Positions 10,090-20,360 of a stretch of 64,000 nucleotides of DNA are shown in pieces. Numbering within the stretch: position 1 is the first letter of the stretch; each line of letters starts with the position of its first letter. The stretch is taken from NCBI GenBank assembly GCA_025738555.1, contig JAOVFP010000023.1:1550001-1614000 (forward strand), given 5' to 3'. The DNA comes from Cyathus striatus (taxonomy: Eukaryota > Basidiomycota > Agaricomycetes > Agaricales > Nidulariaceae). Below the pieces are notes generated by a model. That model made no database searches. It had not been told where the DNA came from and was given only the letters and a program-made list of their open reading frames with translations. The position numbers were made by a program, and so were the translations under genes.

Positions 10090-12917
10090 ATGGCCAGCAT
10101 ACCGCAGCGGCCTATTAATGTTCTCACCGGAAGGCCATTTGGTGGCTCTTCCACTAATTCTACCAGCTCACTTATGGGCATTGACGCCATTTCAAACCCT
10201 CGACAAGAAGAAAGAACAGCACTTCTTGACGTCGAGACTGTAAGGAGTCCCAGAGAGCAGTATGGTGCAGCGTCGCCCACGAATCTTGGTGAGTGTTACT
10301 TGCACATGTGGCTGGAATGGTGGCAGGGAGCGTTGGTGACCTGACCAACCGAACCATTCATCCGTACTCATCCACCGCCTTTGTTTCCGAAGCCTCACTG
10401 AGTGATTTGCAGCGCACAAACCCCCACCGCGTTCGAAGTTCGCGCAAAGGGTCAAGTACTATATACCCTCTTTTTCATGGATACCTGAGTACTCCTTTTC
10501 GCTGTGAGTTGCTTGCTTACCTTCTTTCCGCGCGGATCTCATACTTAAAATGCGGTTGTGGCTAGGCTTGGTGGAGATTGTCTGGCAGGCGTCACCGTAG
10601 CTTGCATGCTCATTCCACAGTCTGTCAGCTATGCGTCGTCTCTAGCAAAACTGAGCCCCGTTACTGGATTGGTAAAGGTGTCATGCTGCCTATTTCTTTA
10701 TAGCTATTGACAACTCCAGTGCTATCTTTAGTTTTCGGCTTCTATTCCCGGTATCGTGTACGCATTTCTGGGGAGCTCTCGTCAGCTGAATGTTGCTCCG
10801 GAGGCTGCGCTCAGTTTACTACTCGGTCAGGCGGTGGCTGAGATCCGGCATGACTACCCAGATCCCCATTCACGTGAAGCTGAGATTGTTGGATTCACAG
10901 TCGCGAGTGTCATCACGATACAAGTATGCAATTCGACCCCATTATGATCCGTTATAACTTATTTGTCATGTTAGGTCGGCCTGATTTCGTTTATGCTTGG
11001 CTTCTTCAGACTGGGTTTCATTGATGTTGTCTTGAGCCGCGCGCTACTTCGAGGGTTCATTTCTGCAGTGGCCGTAGTGATTATGATGTCGGTACACTTT
11101 CTCTTATCATTGAAAGGATTTTGTTGATTGGGAAGTTTTCAGTGAACAACTGATTCCAATGTTTGGACTCACCGAGCTATACCACGCCTTAGATCCGGAT
11201 ACCACACTAGACAAACTTTTGTTTCTCATTGAACACGCCATCACGGACTATCACCGACCAACTGCCATGATTAGTTTTTGTGCACTGATTACACTCGTGT
11301 TCATCAGGTGGTTCAAACAGCTGTACAAGAAGAAGTGGTGGATATACAGGTTACCAGAGGTCTTGATTGTTGTTGTCATTTCAACGAGTAAGCGCCTTTA
11401 GAAATTGAACTGTGGGCATATTTATTCTTATATATCTTCATTAATAGTCCTTTGTGCCGAATTCTATTGGGACAAGGACGGTGTAGATATCCTTGGTAGC
11501 GTTTCTGTCAAAACGGGAGGCTCGTTTTTACAGATTCCACTCCATCGTTCCCATTTGAAATACCTTCGCCGTACTACGTCCACAGCAGTGTCAGTTCTTT
11601 CTGCGACTCTTCGGTTACATCTATGCTCATACGTTATTCAGTTTGATATCCATTGTCGGGTTCCTCGACAGTATTGTAGCAGCTAAACAGAATTCAGCGC
11701 GTTTTGGGTACTCTATTAGCCCTAATCGTGAGTTGGTGGCATTGGGTGCTGCAAATATTGTTGGATCATGTATTCCTGGTACACTTCCTGCCTTCGGTTC
11801 TATTACAAGATCTCGCATCAACGGAGACGTAGGGGGCAGGACACAAATGGCATCGCTCGTGTGCTCTGGAATTGTTCTGCTCGCGACCTTCTTCCTCCTT
11901 CCATGGCTATATTATCTTCCTAAATGTGTCTTGGCCGCCATGTACGTTAAGGTCTCTGTCCCTGGTCGCTTATGGTTAACGTTTGCCTTTCAGCATCGGT
12001 CTTGTGGTCTTCTCATTGCTTGCTGAAACTCCACATGACGTGATCTACTACTGGCGGTGAGTTTACCTCACATTCTCTTGTTTAATAGCAACCTTACGAA
12101 CTCGCATAGAATGGGTGCATGGGTTGATCTGACGCTTATGTCCCTTACTTTCTTCTTTTCCATCATCTACGATGTAGAAGTTGGTGTTGTGGTCAGTTTG
12201 GTTATCTCGCTTCTGCTTGTGGTACATCGTTCTTCGAAGACTCGTATGACGATATTAGTACGTCTCTTCGTTCTCGACTCCTCATTAAAACTCACTAGTT
12301 ACGTAGGGTCGCATTCCAGGAACAGATCGATGGAAGCCTATAAATGAGAATCCAGAGGCCGAGGAAGACGTTCCGGGTGCTTTAATCGTTCGTATACGGG
12401 AGAATCTTGATTTCGGCATGGGTATTTGCCTTTAGCATGTTGAGCCGCTTACTGACATATCGTCCTACAGCGAACACGGCGCAGTTGAAAGGCATGTTCG
12501 TAAAACCATCTAGTAAACACATTTAACTAATCAAATATATAGAACGTTTGCGGAGGCTTGAGTTGTACGGTGTTGGGAAGAGTCATCCTTCCGAGGAGCC
12601 TAGACGGCAACAAGCCTCCGTATTGGTGTTCCATATGGCTGATGTCGACACGTGCGACGCTAGTGCTGCGCAGATCTTCTATGAGCTCTTGGAGGAATAT
12701 CTTGTGAGTTCAACCTTGACTCATTTACCTTTCATGCTCATGTTAGCACCAGAACCGTGGTGTTGGTTTGTTCATAACTCACTTGAAACCTGAGCCTCGC
12801 AGGACATTCATAAAGGCAGGTATTGTAGACCTTCTCGGTGAAGATGCCTTCCGCGAAACTGTTGCGGATGCCATGACTATTATCGAAGCTGCTTCTCGTT
12901 CTGCTCAGATTCTGTAA
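10090..12917 (+). CDS. SulP (SLC26) family sulfate/anion transporter with STAS domain
   Basis: A multi-pass membrane transporter of the sulfate permease family, resembling the YPR003C-type fungal group. The hydrophilic N-terminus starts MASIPQRPINVLTGRPF. Exons begin 10090-10288, 10413-10503, 10566-10671 and 10732-10923, and continue to the stop at 12915-12917. Family features: YYIPSFSWIPEYSFSLLGGD and GVTVACMLIPQSVSYASSLA (first membrane helix and signature), then PEAALSLLLGQAV, FLDSIVAAKQNSA, ELVALGAANIVGS and SITRSRINGD. Several further hydrophobic helices follow. The C-terminal STAS domain runs from about ALIVRIRENLDFANTAQLKERL through VLVFHMADVDTCDASA to IKAGIVDLLGEDAF. The intron model at 12703-12746 (before HQNRGVGLF) is needed to keep the frame. 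The gene lies between the two arms of the inverted HBD-cyclase duplication. The transported anion and membrane are not shown by sequence. Confidence 0.92.
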
Positions 12918-13083
12918 CTAACGATTATAAAGCACAAGACGATCTTGAACGATATTTTACGACGTTAGAACGCATATGGAATTTACCGGAGATATGTTTT
13001 TACATTGTTTATACATCATTGCTATAGATCCACGTACGGATATACTTTGCAGATGCTGAAATGAATTATTCGCTTTTGCATTA

Positions 13084-13769
13084 TTACTCAGGGAACCTGG
13101 CATATGCTCGGATGGGCGCCCCGTCCATCCCTGTAAGATTCAAAGGAAGCAGACCGACTTCGACATTTTCTTTGCCCAATATCTGTTCAAGGTGGGTCAG
13201 ATTCTCAACGATATATCCACCAGCGCCCAAAAAACTTCATGGAATCCATAACCTTCAGCACCTCCAACATCATTCATTGGCGTCTCATCTGGACTAAGCA
13301 CGTCCATCCCAATGACTTTTATCCCCTTCGCCAGGATACGCTGCGCAGTATCCTTGGCAAGATAGGGGTGATCATAATACGTCGGCTTGCCCCAATGCCA
13401 CTTCGACCACCCAGTCGCAATCAAAAGAATCACGCCCTCACGCATTTGGGGCTCGTACGACTCCAATAAGTCCCAAGTGATCTTCGTTCTAGGCGGGAGG
13501 TTCTTCTGCACCAAATCTACCGCTAGAGCAGGCCCTACGAGGTCAGATAATGGGATTTGATCGACCGTTTTTCCGTTCTCAATGAAGTGGGACGGGGCAT
13601 CGATGTGCGTTCCGGTCTGTGAACCCATGCTTATCATGTGAATACTATATCCGTCTTTGGGAATGGACAGTACTTCGGAGGCGTTGAAGGGCGGGTCGCC
13701 AGGGTAGGTTGGGACGTGCATATCAAGACTGTGAGTTAGATCGATAAAGGTTCTTGCATGTGAAGACAT
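13084..13769 (-). CDS. Cyclase/kynurenine-formamidase-like hydrolase, frameshifted near the 3' end
   Basis: A member of the metal-dependent cyclase family (Pfam Cyclase; relatives hydrolyse N-formylkynurenine or isatin). I place the start at 13769 (MSSHARTFIDLTHSLD) because the truncated paralogue at 9354 starts at the same place; an in-frame ATG at 13859 would add about 30 residues. The metal-site motif reads SQTGTHIDAPSHF. Most relatives have His where this has Gln before TGTH. No intron is needed for the first 180 codons. At a run of six T on the coding strand (13229-13234) the original frame runs on to a stop at 13197. One frame over, family-like sequence continues (GAGGYIVENLTHLEQILG, then GMDGAPIRAYARF) to a stop at 13084-13086. 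This is either a real one-base deletion or an assembly error in a homopolymer. Confidence 0.82.
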
Positions 13770-13954
13770 GATTGTGGAGGGTTGTGGTGAACCGGTGGTG
13801 AGGCCCGTGAGGGTTCCACATCGCGGAAGAGAGCTCGGTGTTACCGGGCGCGTCATCATATTAACTCCGACCTGATGTCACCAGAAGTTTACTATGTTTA
13901 TTGCATATATATTTCCTCAGGTATCTTCAACCACGCACAACCAGTATTCTGACT

Positions 13955-14100
13955 TTAGTTGTACTCGTAGAATCCTTTTCCATTCTTCCTTCCGTACCAC
14001 TGAGCATCAACCCGTCAACCGTACACTCGAACGCGAGCCTGGCGATACATCGAGTTGCCGTCAGTTGCCCGTTCCTTTATGCAGTGTGTATGAATGGAGA
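13955..14100 (-). pseudogene. Decayed last exon of the 3-hydroxybutyryl-CoA dehydrogenase gene
   Basis: Read on the minus strand, this matches the end of the HBD gene at 9040-9169: GTTGATGCTCAGTGGTACGG against GTTGATGCTCAATGGTACGG, continuing without mismatch to the codons for YEYN and a stop (13955-13957). Upstream, the match is broken by small insertions and deletions and becomes hard to follow beyond about 14100. The stop lies 185 nt before the cyclase start at 13769, just as the intact HBD stop lies 184 nt before the cyclase fragment. Confidence 0.82.
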
Positions 14101-15706
14101 TTGGGATTGTAGAGCGGAGGAGAAGAGAGGAAAGTTATTCTGGTGCATACCGAGGCCCTTGAATCTCTCAAACTGGCGAGGCATGAACATTGAAGCCCTC
14201 GCCAACTCTTTTCTCATCACCACGATGGAGAAGAACAGACGCAATTAGGCGAAATTGGACAAGCGATCCATGAAGGTGAACCAAACGTCTTCTCTGGCGC
14301 CGACATAATGTGGACTACTATCTTCATATGCATCTGGTTGCTTAAACATAATCCCATTTCTCACCAATTTCTCATGCGATTAAGTATATGTACCTACAAA
14401 TATAAGCTGTGTTGGCAGTTGCAGTCATTATTGTAACTACTCGCCAAAAGCAAGTTTCTGGTTTGCATACCATTTGATAAGTGAAGTTTGCGTCACTGAG
14501 CTCTTCGTACTCGCGTCGTATCGCACTTGTACCGTACAAATGTTGACGCCATTGGTAAATAATTGTTCAAGGAAAAAAGAGTCTGAAGTAACTTTTCCTG
14601 TCAGCAGTAAAACTTGGGGAGTACGCTTTTGCATACCTGGAGGCTGGGAGATAACATAAGTGATCTCAAGCTGCGAGAGAAATCGAAGGCACTTCGCTAG
14701 CCAATTCAACTTCAGCTGAACCGAAACCCCCGCACCACAACAGTGATTTCCCCCGGGCCCGAGGTCAGTAACACAAAGCAAACCACCCCAAATGGGCGAC
14801 TCGCCAATGAGGCACAGAATCTTTTTCTGTTGTTGGTCTCATGTTCACCCGCAACAGTCTTCGCGCGTCCCTCCAACAGTAAAAATCGCATTTTCCAATG
14901 AGAAATAACACTGCAGTAGCCAGCCCGTTCTTCCGCTACTACGTACAATCGCGTTTTTTAAAGTTTGCGTGGAATCAAGACCAAAGTTGCTCCATGATTG
15001 GAACAGATACGGACTTTTGTCGTCGTTGGCCTGACGCGTGATATGACCATGGCGGTGTCCGATAACCTGTCATTGGTATCTCGTTCTTGTTCTCCGTTAT
15101 TCGTGGTCCGTCTTGGCGGGATTGGAATAGACCAGGCCCATTGGGATTACTGAACGCAGTAGTAGTACTGATATGTGTTACCGGTGGTGATAACAGCTAG
15201 CAGATGGACAGGGGACTGCATGTGGAAGCATGTAGGTAGGAAGTCCTTTTCTCGCCCTTTCTCTATATAATGGATAAGCTGAGAGCAAGAAACCTCAGAC
15301 TTAGGACCTTTCCTCCTTTTCTCCCGCCTCAGAGCATGCGGTAGCTGCGCTTGTCTACCTATTCCTCCTCGGTGGCGGAGAAGTTGCACTTGCGTTCATG
15401 CTACCAGCGTGCGCCGTGAAGTGCGCGGAGGTGAGCGCATGATACTATACTCATCTAGCTCCAATGCTCCATCGCCACTGTCGCTGAGCGATGCGAACTG
15501 TGAGGGAGATTCTTAATAAGATTTCGATTAGCAAATATGCGCGGAGAGCACTGGTACGGTCAAGGTACAGTCAACGAAAGCTTTCACTAGCCCAAGGTTA
15601 CTGGTAGCCTGTCTATTCATAATTCTGCATGAGCCACCCTTCATGGCATTGTGCACTTGCAAGTCTTGCGAAAAGACTCTTCACCAAACGTAAATGAAGG
15701 AAATCG
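14101..15706. other. Gene-poor stretch, left unit of a decayed tandem duplication
   Basis: No intact gene recognised. Parts of 14.70-14.95 kb resemble 17.69-17.90 kb (for example CCCCAAATGG and TCTCATG followed by CCAACAG), and a TATA-like TATATAAT at about 15263 corresponds to TATAAAAT at about 18209. The offset is roughly 2.95 kb. Open minus-strand frames at 14437-14781 (114 codons) and 14712-14948 are not preserved in the other unit, so I treat them as non-coding or decayed. Confidence 0.45.
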
Positions 15707-15830
15707 TGCGCATCGTCTAGGTTCTTTCTTCCGTGGTCCGTGCACCTCGTGTTAGTTATTCATCTTTATCAGATGACATAGCAACCGGAGCACATTACCA
15801 CAGGAATGAAAGAGTTTAGACCATCGTACG
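15707..15830. repeat. Foldback (inverted) repeat, copy A
   Basis: Two imperfect complementary arms, 15707-15749 and 15787-15830, surround a loop of about 37 bp. The right arm reads GAGCACATTACCACAGGAAT then GAAAGAG. The reverse complement of the left arm matches about 30 of 40 positions. Weaker complementarity seems to extend outward (about 15660 and about 15880). The same structure recurs at 18800 and 24125. Confidence 0.65.
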
Positions 15831-18799
15831 ATATACGCGCTATTTCGTTCATCGAGTAGTAGCATTCCTTCTCGTTTGAAGTTGTCGAGTCTTGCGCTTT
15901 TATATACCCCATGCTTACATTTTATATACTGTTAGTCGAATCCTGTCGAGAAATAAGATGTGGTTACAAACTGTCATGTTGAAATTACTATTTGCTGACG
16001 TCTTGAGTAGCGACAATGATGGCTGTGAATGCTGAGCGAATGTCAACGTTCAACGCTTATATCTTGACTTCTGAATCGAAGATTGTTAAGAGACGGACAG
16101 GACCAACACGTCCGTTGTTTTTCTGTTTGGGATTCGCCACTGGGATTCGTCCCACTGCCGGTCGCCAGTGTACGGTACAAGTAGCATTTTCAGCATGCAC
16201 ATGCTTGACAATTGTCATCTTGGGGCGACACGGTAAATTGGAGACCTTCACAACGATGTACTAAACACTGAATGATTTCTGGAATGCAATATATAATGAA
16301 TCGAAGGGAATTTTGCCTGGAGTAGGCTGGTGTGTACACGAATCAGGTTATGTTCAACACTCACCCTGGCCCTATCCTGCGTCTTACTCCTGCTCATGTA
16401 GGATTTTGCGGAACTTTCAATTTGTGCACATCGCGACATAGGATTCAATTTGAAGACATGCGATTTGTCGGATCAGCTAGTGAAGTCTAGTGCCAAATTC
16501 CAATGAAAGGTCGACGCCGACGAAGTTGTTTACTTTGGTTGTACAAATGCCTCTAGCGTCTTTCCCATAATAGCCTTTCGTGGTTATTTTCATCATCTCG
16601 GAGTCGCTCACTGTTATCGTTTAAGGCCTTCCTCAAGCCTCCGTTAAGGAGTATCAAGGAATATTGAACGCGAGGGATAAGGGGTACTTTGTGGTACAAC
16701 ACCCTTCCACCCCGAAGGTGAAATCCCTTGGACCCTTGGACATCCTGACGCGCCAATACCAGTGGTAAAACTACCAGTTTCTACGGGAACTTATATACGC
16801 TCGAAATTATATATCTAAGTAAATGCAGGGGATATGTTTGCAAGTAGGCCTCGCCGCTACATTCAAAATGGAAAGGCAGAGTAAATACAAGACTCCGGCG
16901 GTCAAGCATAGTATGCTTATCATGGCGAATATATTACAATAAATTTGATGTCCGGTACCGGTAGATACTTATGCATCATATGGTTTTTTGAGTACTACCT
17001 ACCACGCGGCGACCTTCGGAGCTGTATACTTATTGAAAGTAAACATCTATAGCATTAGCCACTAATAGCCATAGCTTACAGGCTGCAATAGGAATGGTGT
17101 CATTGAAGTATTCGAGAACATCGACGATTAAGCAACCTACGAAACTATAAGTAGTAGCTACAGCAGTCGGGAAATCGAACAGTGGTTTGGTTTTGCCCCC
17201 TGGGACCGGTGGGAACCGCGGCAGCGTATTCGCTACTAGTGTGACAAGAATAATCGACTAAACAATGAACGATGCCAGAATCAAAATGCCGCGAGAAGGA
17301 TGAGTGGCAAAGCCGAGATCAAGAAATCCAACAGACAGTTTCAAGAGTCAAGACAACGCGTTCTCTGGCATCTAAGCAAAACTAGAGTATCCAGTTATTA
17401 TTTGCTGCGCCGCTAGCTATTTCATTAATGCAAAGAATGACTGGATAGGAGCGCCTATGGCTCCACCTGTTAACAACTAGTACCGCACCGTGATTGAGAT
17501 AACACAAACCCGTCTTCACCTGCACTGCCGGAATAGAGGTAGGAAATGTATAGTAGCATCGCACGCGATAGCGCAACCGATGGTGAACATTGAAAATGTA
17601 AGAGCAAATGAAGAGTACCATGACGCATGACGACGGTGGATTGACTGAGGAGCTGAATAAAAAATGAGTGGAGTGATTTCCTCTGAATTTGAACTTCAGC
17701 CAAACGTCTTCCACCGGCGGTGACACGAACAAGAAACCGACACCCACGCAGAGTAGATCGCCCCAAATGGACTTCTAGACGCAGAACCTGGTATGCCTTC
17801 TCATGCGCACCGTAAGCTGTGTTTCTCCAACAGAAGCAAGTGATATTTTTGCCGATATCGAGTCCACGTTGGCTGTGTTTTGAAACGACAACGGAAGTAT
17901 TTGTCCGTTTCAAGTCCAAGCTAGTCGAGGTTTACCTAGAATTTCGGCCTAAATCCTTGAACAATAGACATATAAATTCCTGAATAGTAGTATTCGGCAT
18001 GCAATCTCGCATTATGATGGACAGTGCCGCTAATACTTAACTCCAAGGCATTCTTTCATGTTCTGAACCCTTCCTTATATACTAAACCAGGTGTTAGATA
18101 GAATCCAATTTTTAGCAGGCCTATTGGGCGATAATGCTTGGAACGTGGCGTGTAGCATGTGAGACTGGACCTTGGAAGGAAAGACGCGAAGTTCTTCATC
18201 CTTTGGCCTATAAAATGGTGGGCAAGAAGACAGAAACTCGGAGCCCTCTTCCTCCTCTTGCTACGGTATCTTTCTACCAACCAAACTTGTGATGGCTACA
18301 CCCGTAGCTATTGTCGCTATATATCACTTCGCGATCTCATCGACACGTAGCGTTAAAGCCTAGGAGAAGACTAGACGTCTACTCTGACCCGGTCCAGCGC
18401 TCCACGGCATGCGATGACCACGCACGTCAACGTCCAGGGATGTCTTTATCACCGTATGAAAGCTCCGAATGTATTCTTGCATTTCGTTGACGAGGTCTCA
18501 ACCTTCTCGAATCATTCTGGCCATGAGGCAGTAGCGGACTAGTCATCACTAGTACGCTGCTCTGCAACAAGTTTGAATAGGCCTCCTTACTAAACCGACC
18601 GCACCAAGGCAGATCCCACTATACATACGGTGAGCAAAACTTTGCCTTCCCATGGTGCTCACTGCTCGCACTCAGGGCGAGTTGTTGAGATAGGATAGCC
18701 TCCTTCTATCATAAAGCGCTCCACTGGGTACGCGGCGGAGCCTAGCAATTGCATAAGGAACATTTATCTTCTTGTCCATGCATATATGACAGGGATTTA
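15831..18799. other. Gene-poor stretch between foldback copies A and B
   Basis: No intact gene recognised. It contains the start of the second unit of the tandem duplication (17.4-18.8 kb). TATA-like sequences follow foldback copies A (TTTATATACC near 15899) and B (TTATAAATCC near 18988). Open frames such as minus 17470-17919 (149 codons) and minus 16553-16756 have no recognisable family. Confidence 0.4.
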
Positions 18800-18926
18800 T
18801 TCGTTCGTGTCGCCTAGCTTCTTCCTTCGGTGGTCTGTGCTCTTCATGTTGGCTTCTCGCCATTATCGGTAGACGTAGCTACTGGAGCACATTACCACAG
18901 GAATGAAAGAGTTAGGCCATCGTTCG
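18800..18926. repeat. Foldback (inverted) repeat, copy B
   Basis: The arms are 18800-18846 and 18883-18926. The right arm shares GAGCACATTACCACAGGAAT with copy A, followed by GAAAGAGTTAGGCCATCG. The left arm is its imperfect reverse complement. Copy B lies 3,096 bp from copy A. Short matches further right (about 16.02 kb against 19.11 kb) have the same offset, which suggests the repeat lies inside a larger duplicated unit. Confidence 0.65.
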
Positions 18927-20360
18927 TTAGACCTTCCTCATCTTGACCATCTTGGGATTATTTCTTCGGTTTGTTCTCTTCCATTTGTTATAAATCCTAG
19001 ACCATGGCCTACTAGTAGTCGATATTCGCAAGTACCTCGAATGCAAATGTGAACATATTGCTACTAAGTAAATGTTAAATCTCTTCGTCATTTTGAAGCT
19101 GGCGGTGGCGATGTGAACCAAGCGGAGACGTCGACGATCCGGATTAATCGGTATCATCTCTTTCTCGCTATCGAACTTGACGGAGCTATCCTGAGGGCGC
19201 GGGTCTGCGCGTCGGCAGTCCAAGTCTCAGATCATTTGGCGTTTCCGACAACCAAAATAAGTAGACGAACATGTGAGGATAATGACTCGTTTGTTGTTGA
19301 ACTTTCATATCGATTCACAAGGCAACTTCTGAGTCTAATTAAATAACAACTGTGCAGTGTGTGGCACGTCAAAAAGCGTTGTTTCGCACTCACCTTTGAT
19401 CTATCTTTCTTCAGCTTCCTCCACCGATGTCATAGGTTCTCCCAAACCTAGCGAATACATATAATGATGCGCTATAACCTCGATCTGAAGTTATAGGACG
19501 CAAAGAAAGGAATAGAGGGTATACATCACGAGATCGTGTAGAGAGGTAAAAGTGACAGAAGAAACCCAGGGGCTCAAAACTACATATCAGCCTTCCGCTC
19601 TTAAGATGTTCCACTAGCAAGCTAAGGGTATCCCTCCCCGGGTCATCTTAATTCCAGCACGCGGACGAGGAACAAGAACTGGGCATTCCGGTCTTTTAAG
19701 GTTAGTCTTGGTTGCGCAATTCGCCCTTCGAAACAACTTCATTCTAATTGCAGGTTGTCTTCAACTACCTCGTCTAAACACTTTCGTATGGGGCCTCAAT
19801 GTTACGCGCAGTTGCCAGTAACATTTGTATGTACTTATACCATAAAAGCGATGGATGCCTCGGATTATGCAGCAGTGTAGGGCCAGGCGGAAGGAGGTAT
19901 ATCGTGCGCAGTTCACATCCCACTGCTAGCACTGATTTTCGAATCGGACTACTTACTTATATCGAGCGAGGTCTCTAGTGCCGATTCGAGAAAGAAGTAA
20001 GCGCGCTGATCTGTAGAGCTTGTTCTGATACTGTTTACCTCGTTGCGAAAACATCTTTCAACCTTGATTTACTTTCAATTCAATTGACTGCCTGATAACA
20101 ACGTGGTACCACTATGTAGTCGTACTAAATGATTGTTTATAAATAACTTCAGGCATATCCTTAATTTTACCCCACACGATGACCAGGTGACCAAACCTAT
20201 GTCCTACTCTGTGTCAAGGTGTCGGATGGCTCCAGCTTCGATGTCGTCGCTTGGATTCATCACAACGACAATCTGGACATCCAGCAGAGATCGCATCCAC
20301 GAGGTTTATGTATATATTCCAGGAGAATGATGCATTGGCACGAGAAAACGGCCCATCACC
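18927..20360. other. Gene-poor stretch before the glycosidase-like gene
   Basis: No gene seen. The 19.1-kb region shows weak similarity to about 16.0 kb. A TATA-like TATATATT near 20308 could serve the gene starting at 20361. Confidence 0.4.

Noticed and set aside
14150..14200. Possible further HBD exon remnant beyond 14100
   Set aside because: A short match to exon 7 (CTCTCAAACT..GGCATGAA) is in the opposite orientation to the clear remnant and too short to trust.
14437..14781. 114-codon open frame on the minus strand
   Set aside because: Not conserved in the second unit of the tandem duplication and without a family. Kept only as part of the decayed duplication.
15722..15836. Apparent conserved coding exon (LSDDIATGAHYHRNERV) shared with 18815-18915
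   Set aside because: The two copies align codon by codon with several third-base changes, which first suggested a gene. The sequence turned out to be one side of an inverted repeat, and copy C breaks the frame, so structure explains it better.
16553..16756. 67-codon minus frame with an rRNA- or protein-like look
   Set aside because: It matched no rRNA segment I know and no protein family; left as unexplained sequence.
17470..17919. 149-codon open frame on the minus strand
   Set aside because: The corresponding region near 14.7-14.95 kb does not keep this frame, and no protein family is recognisable.
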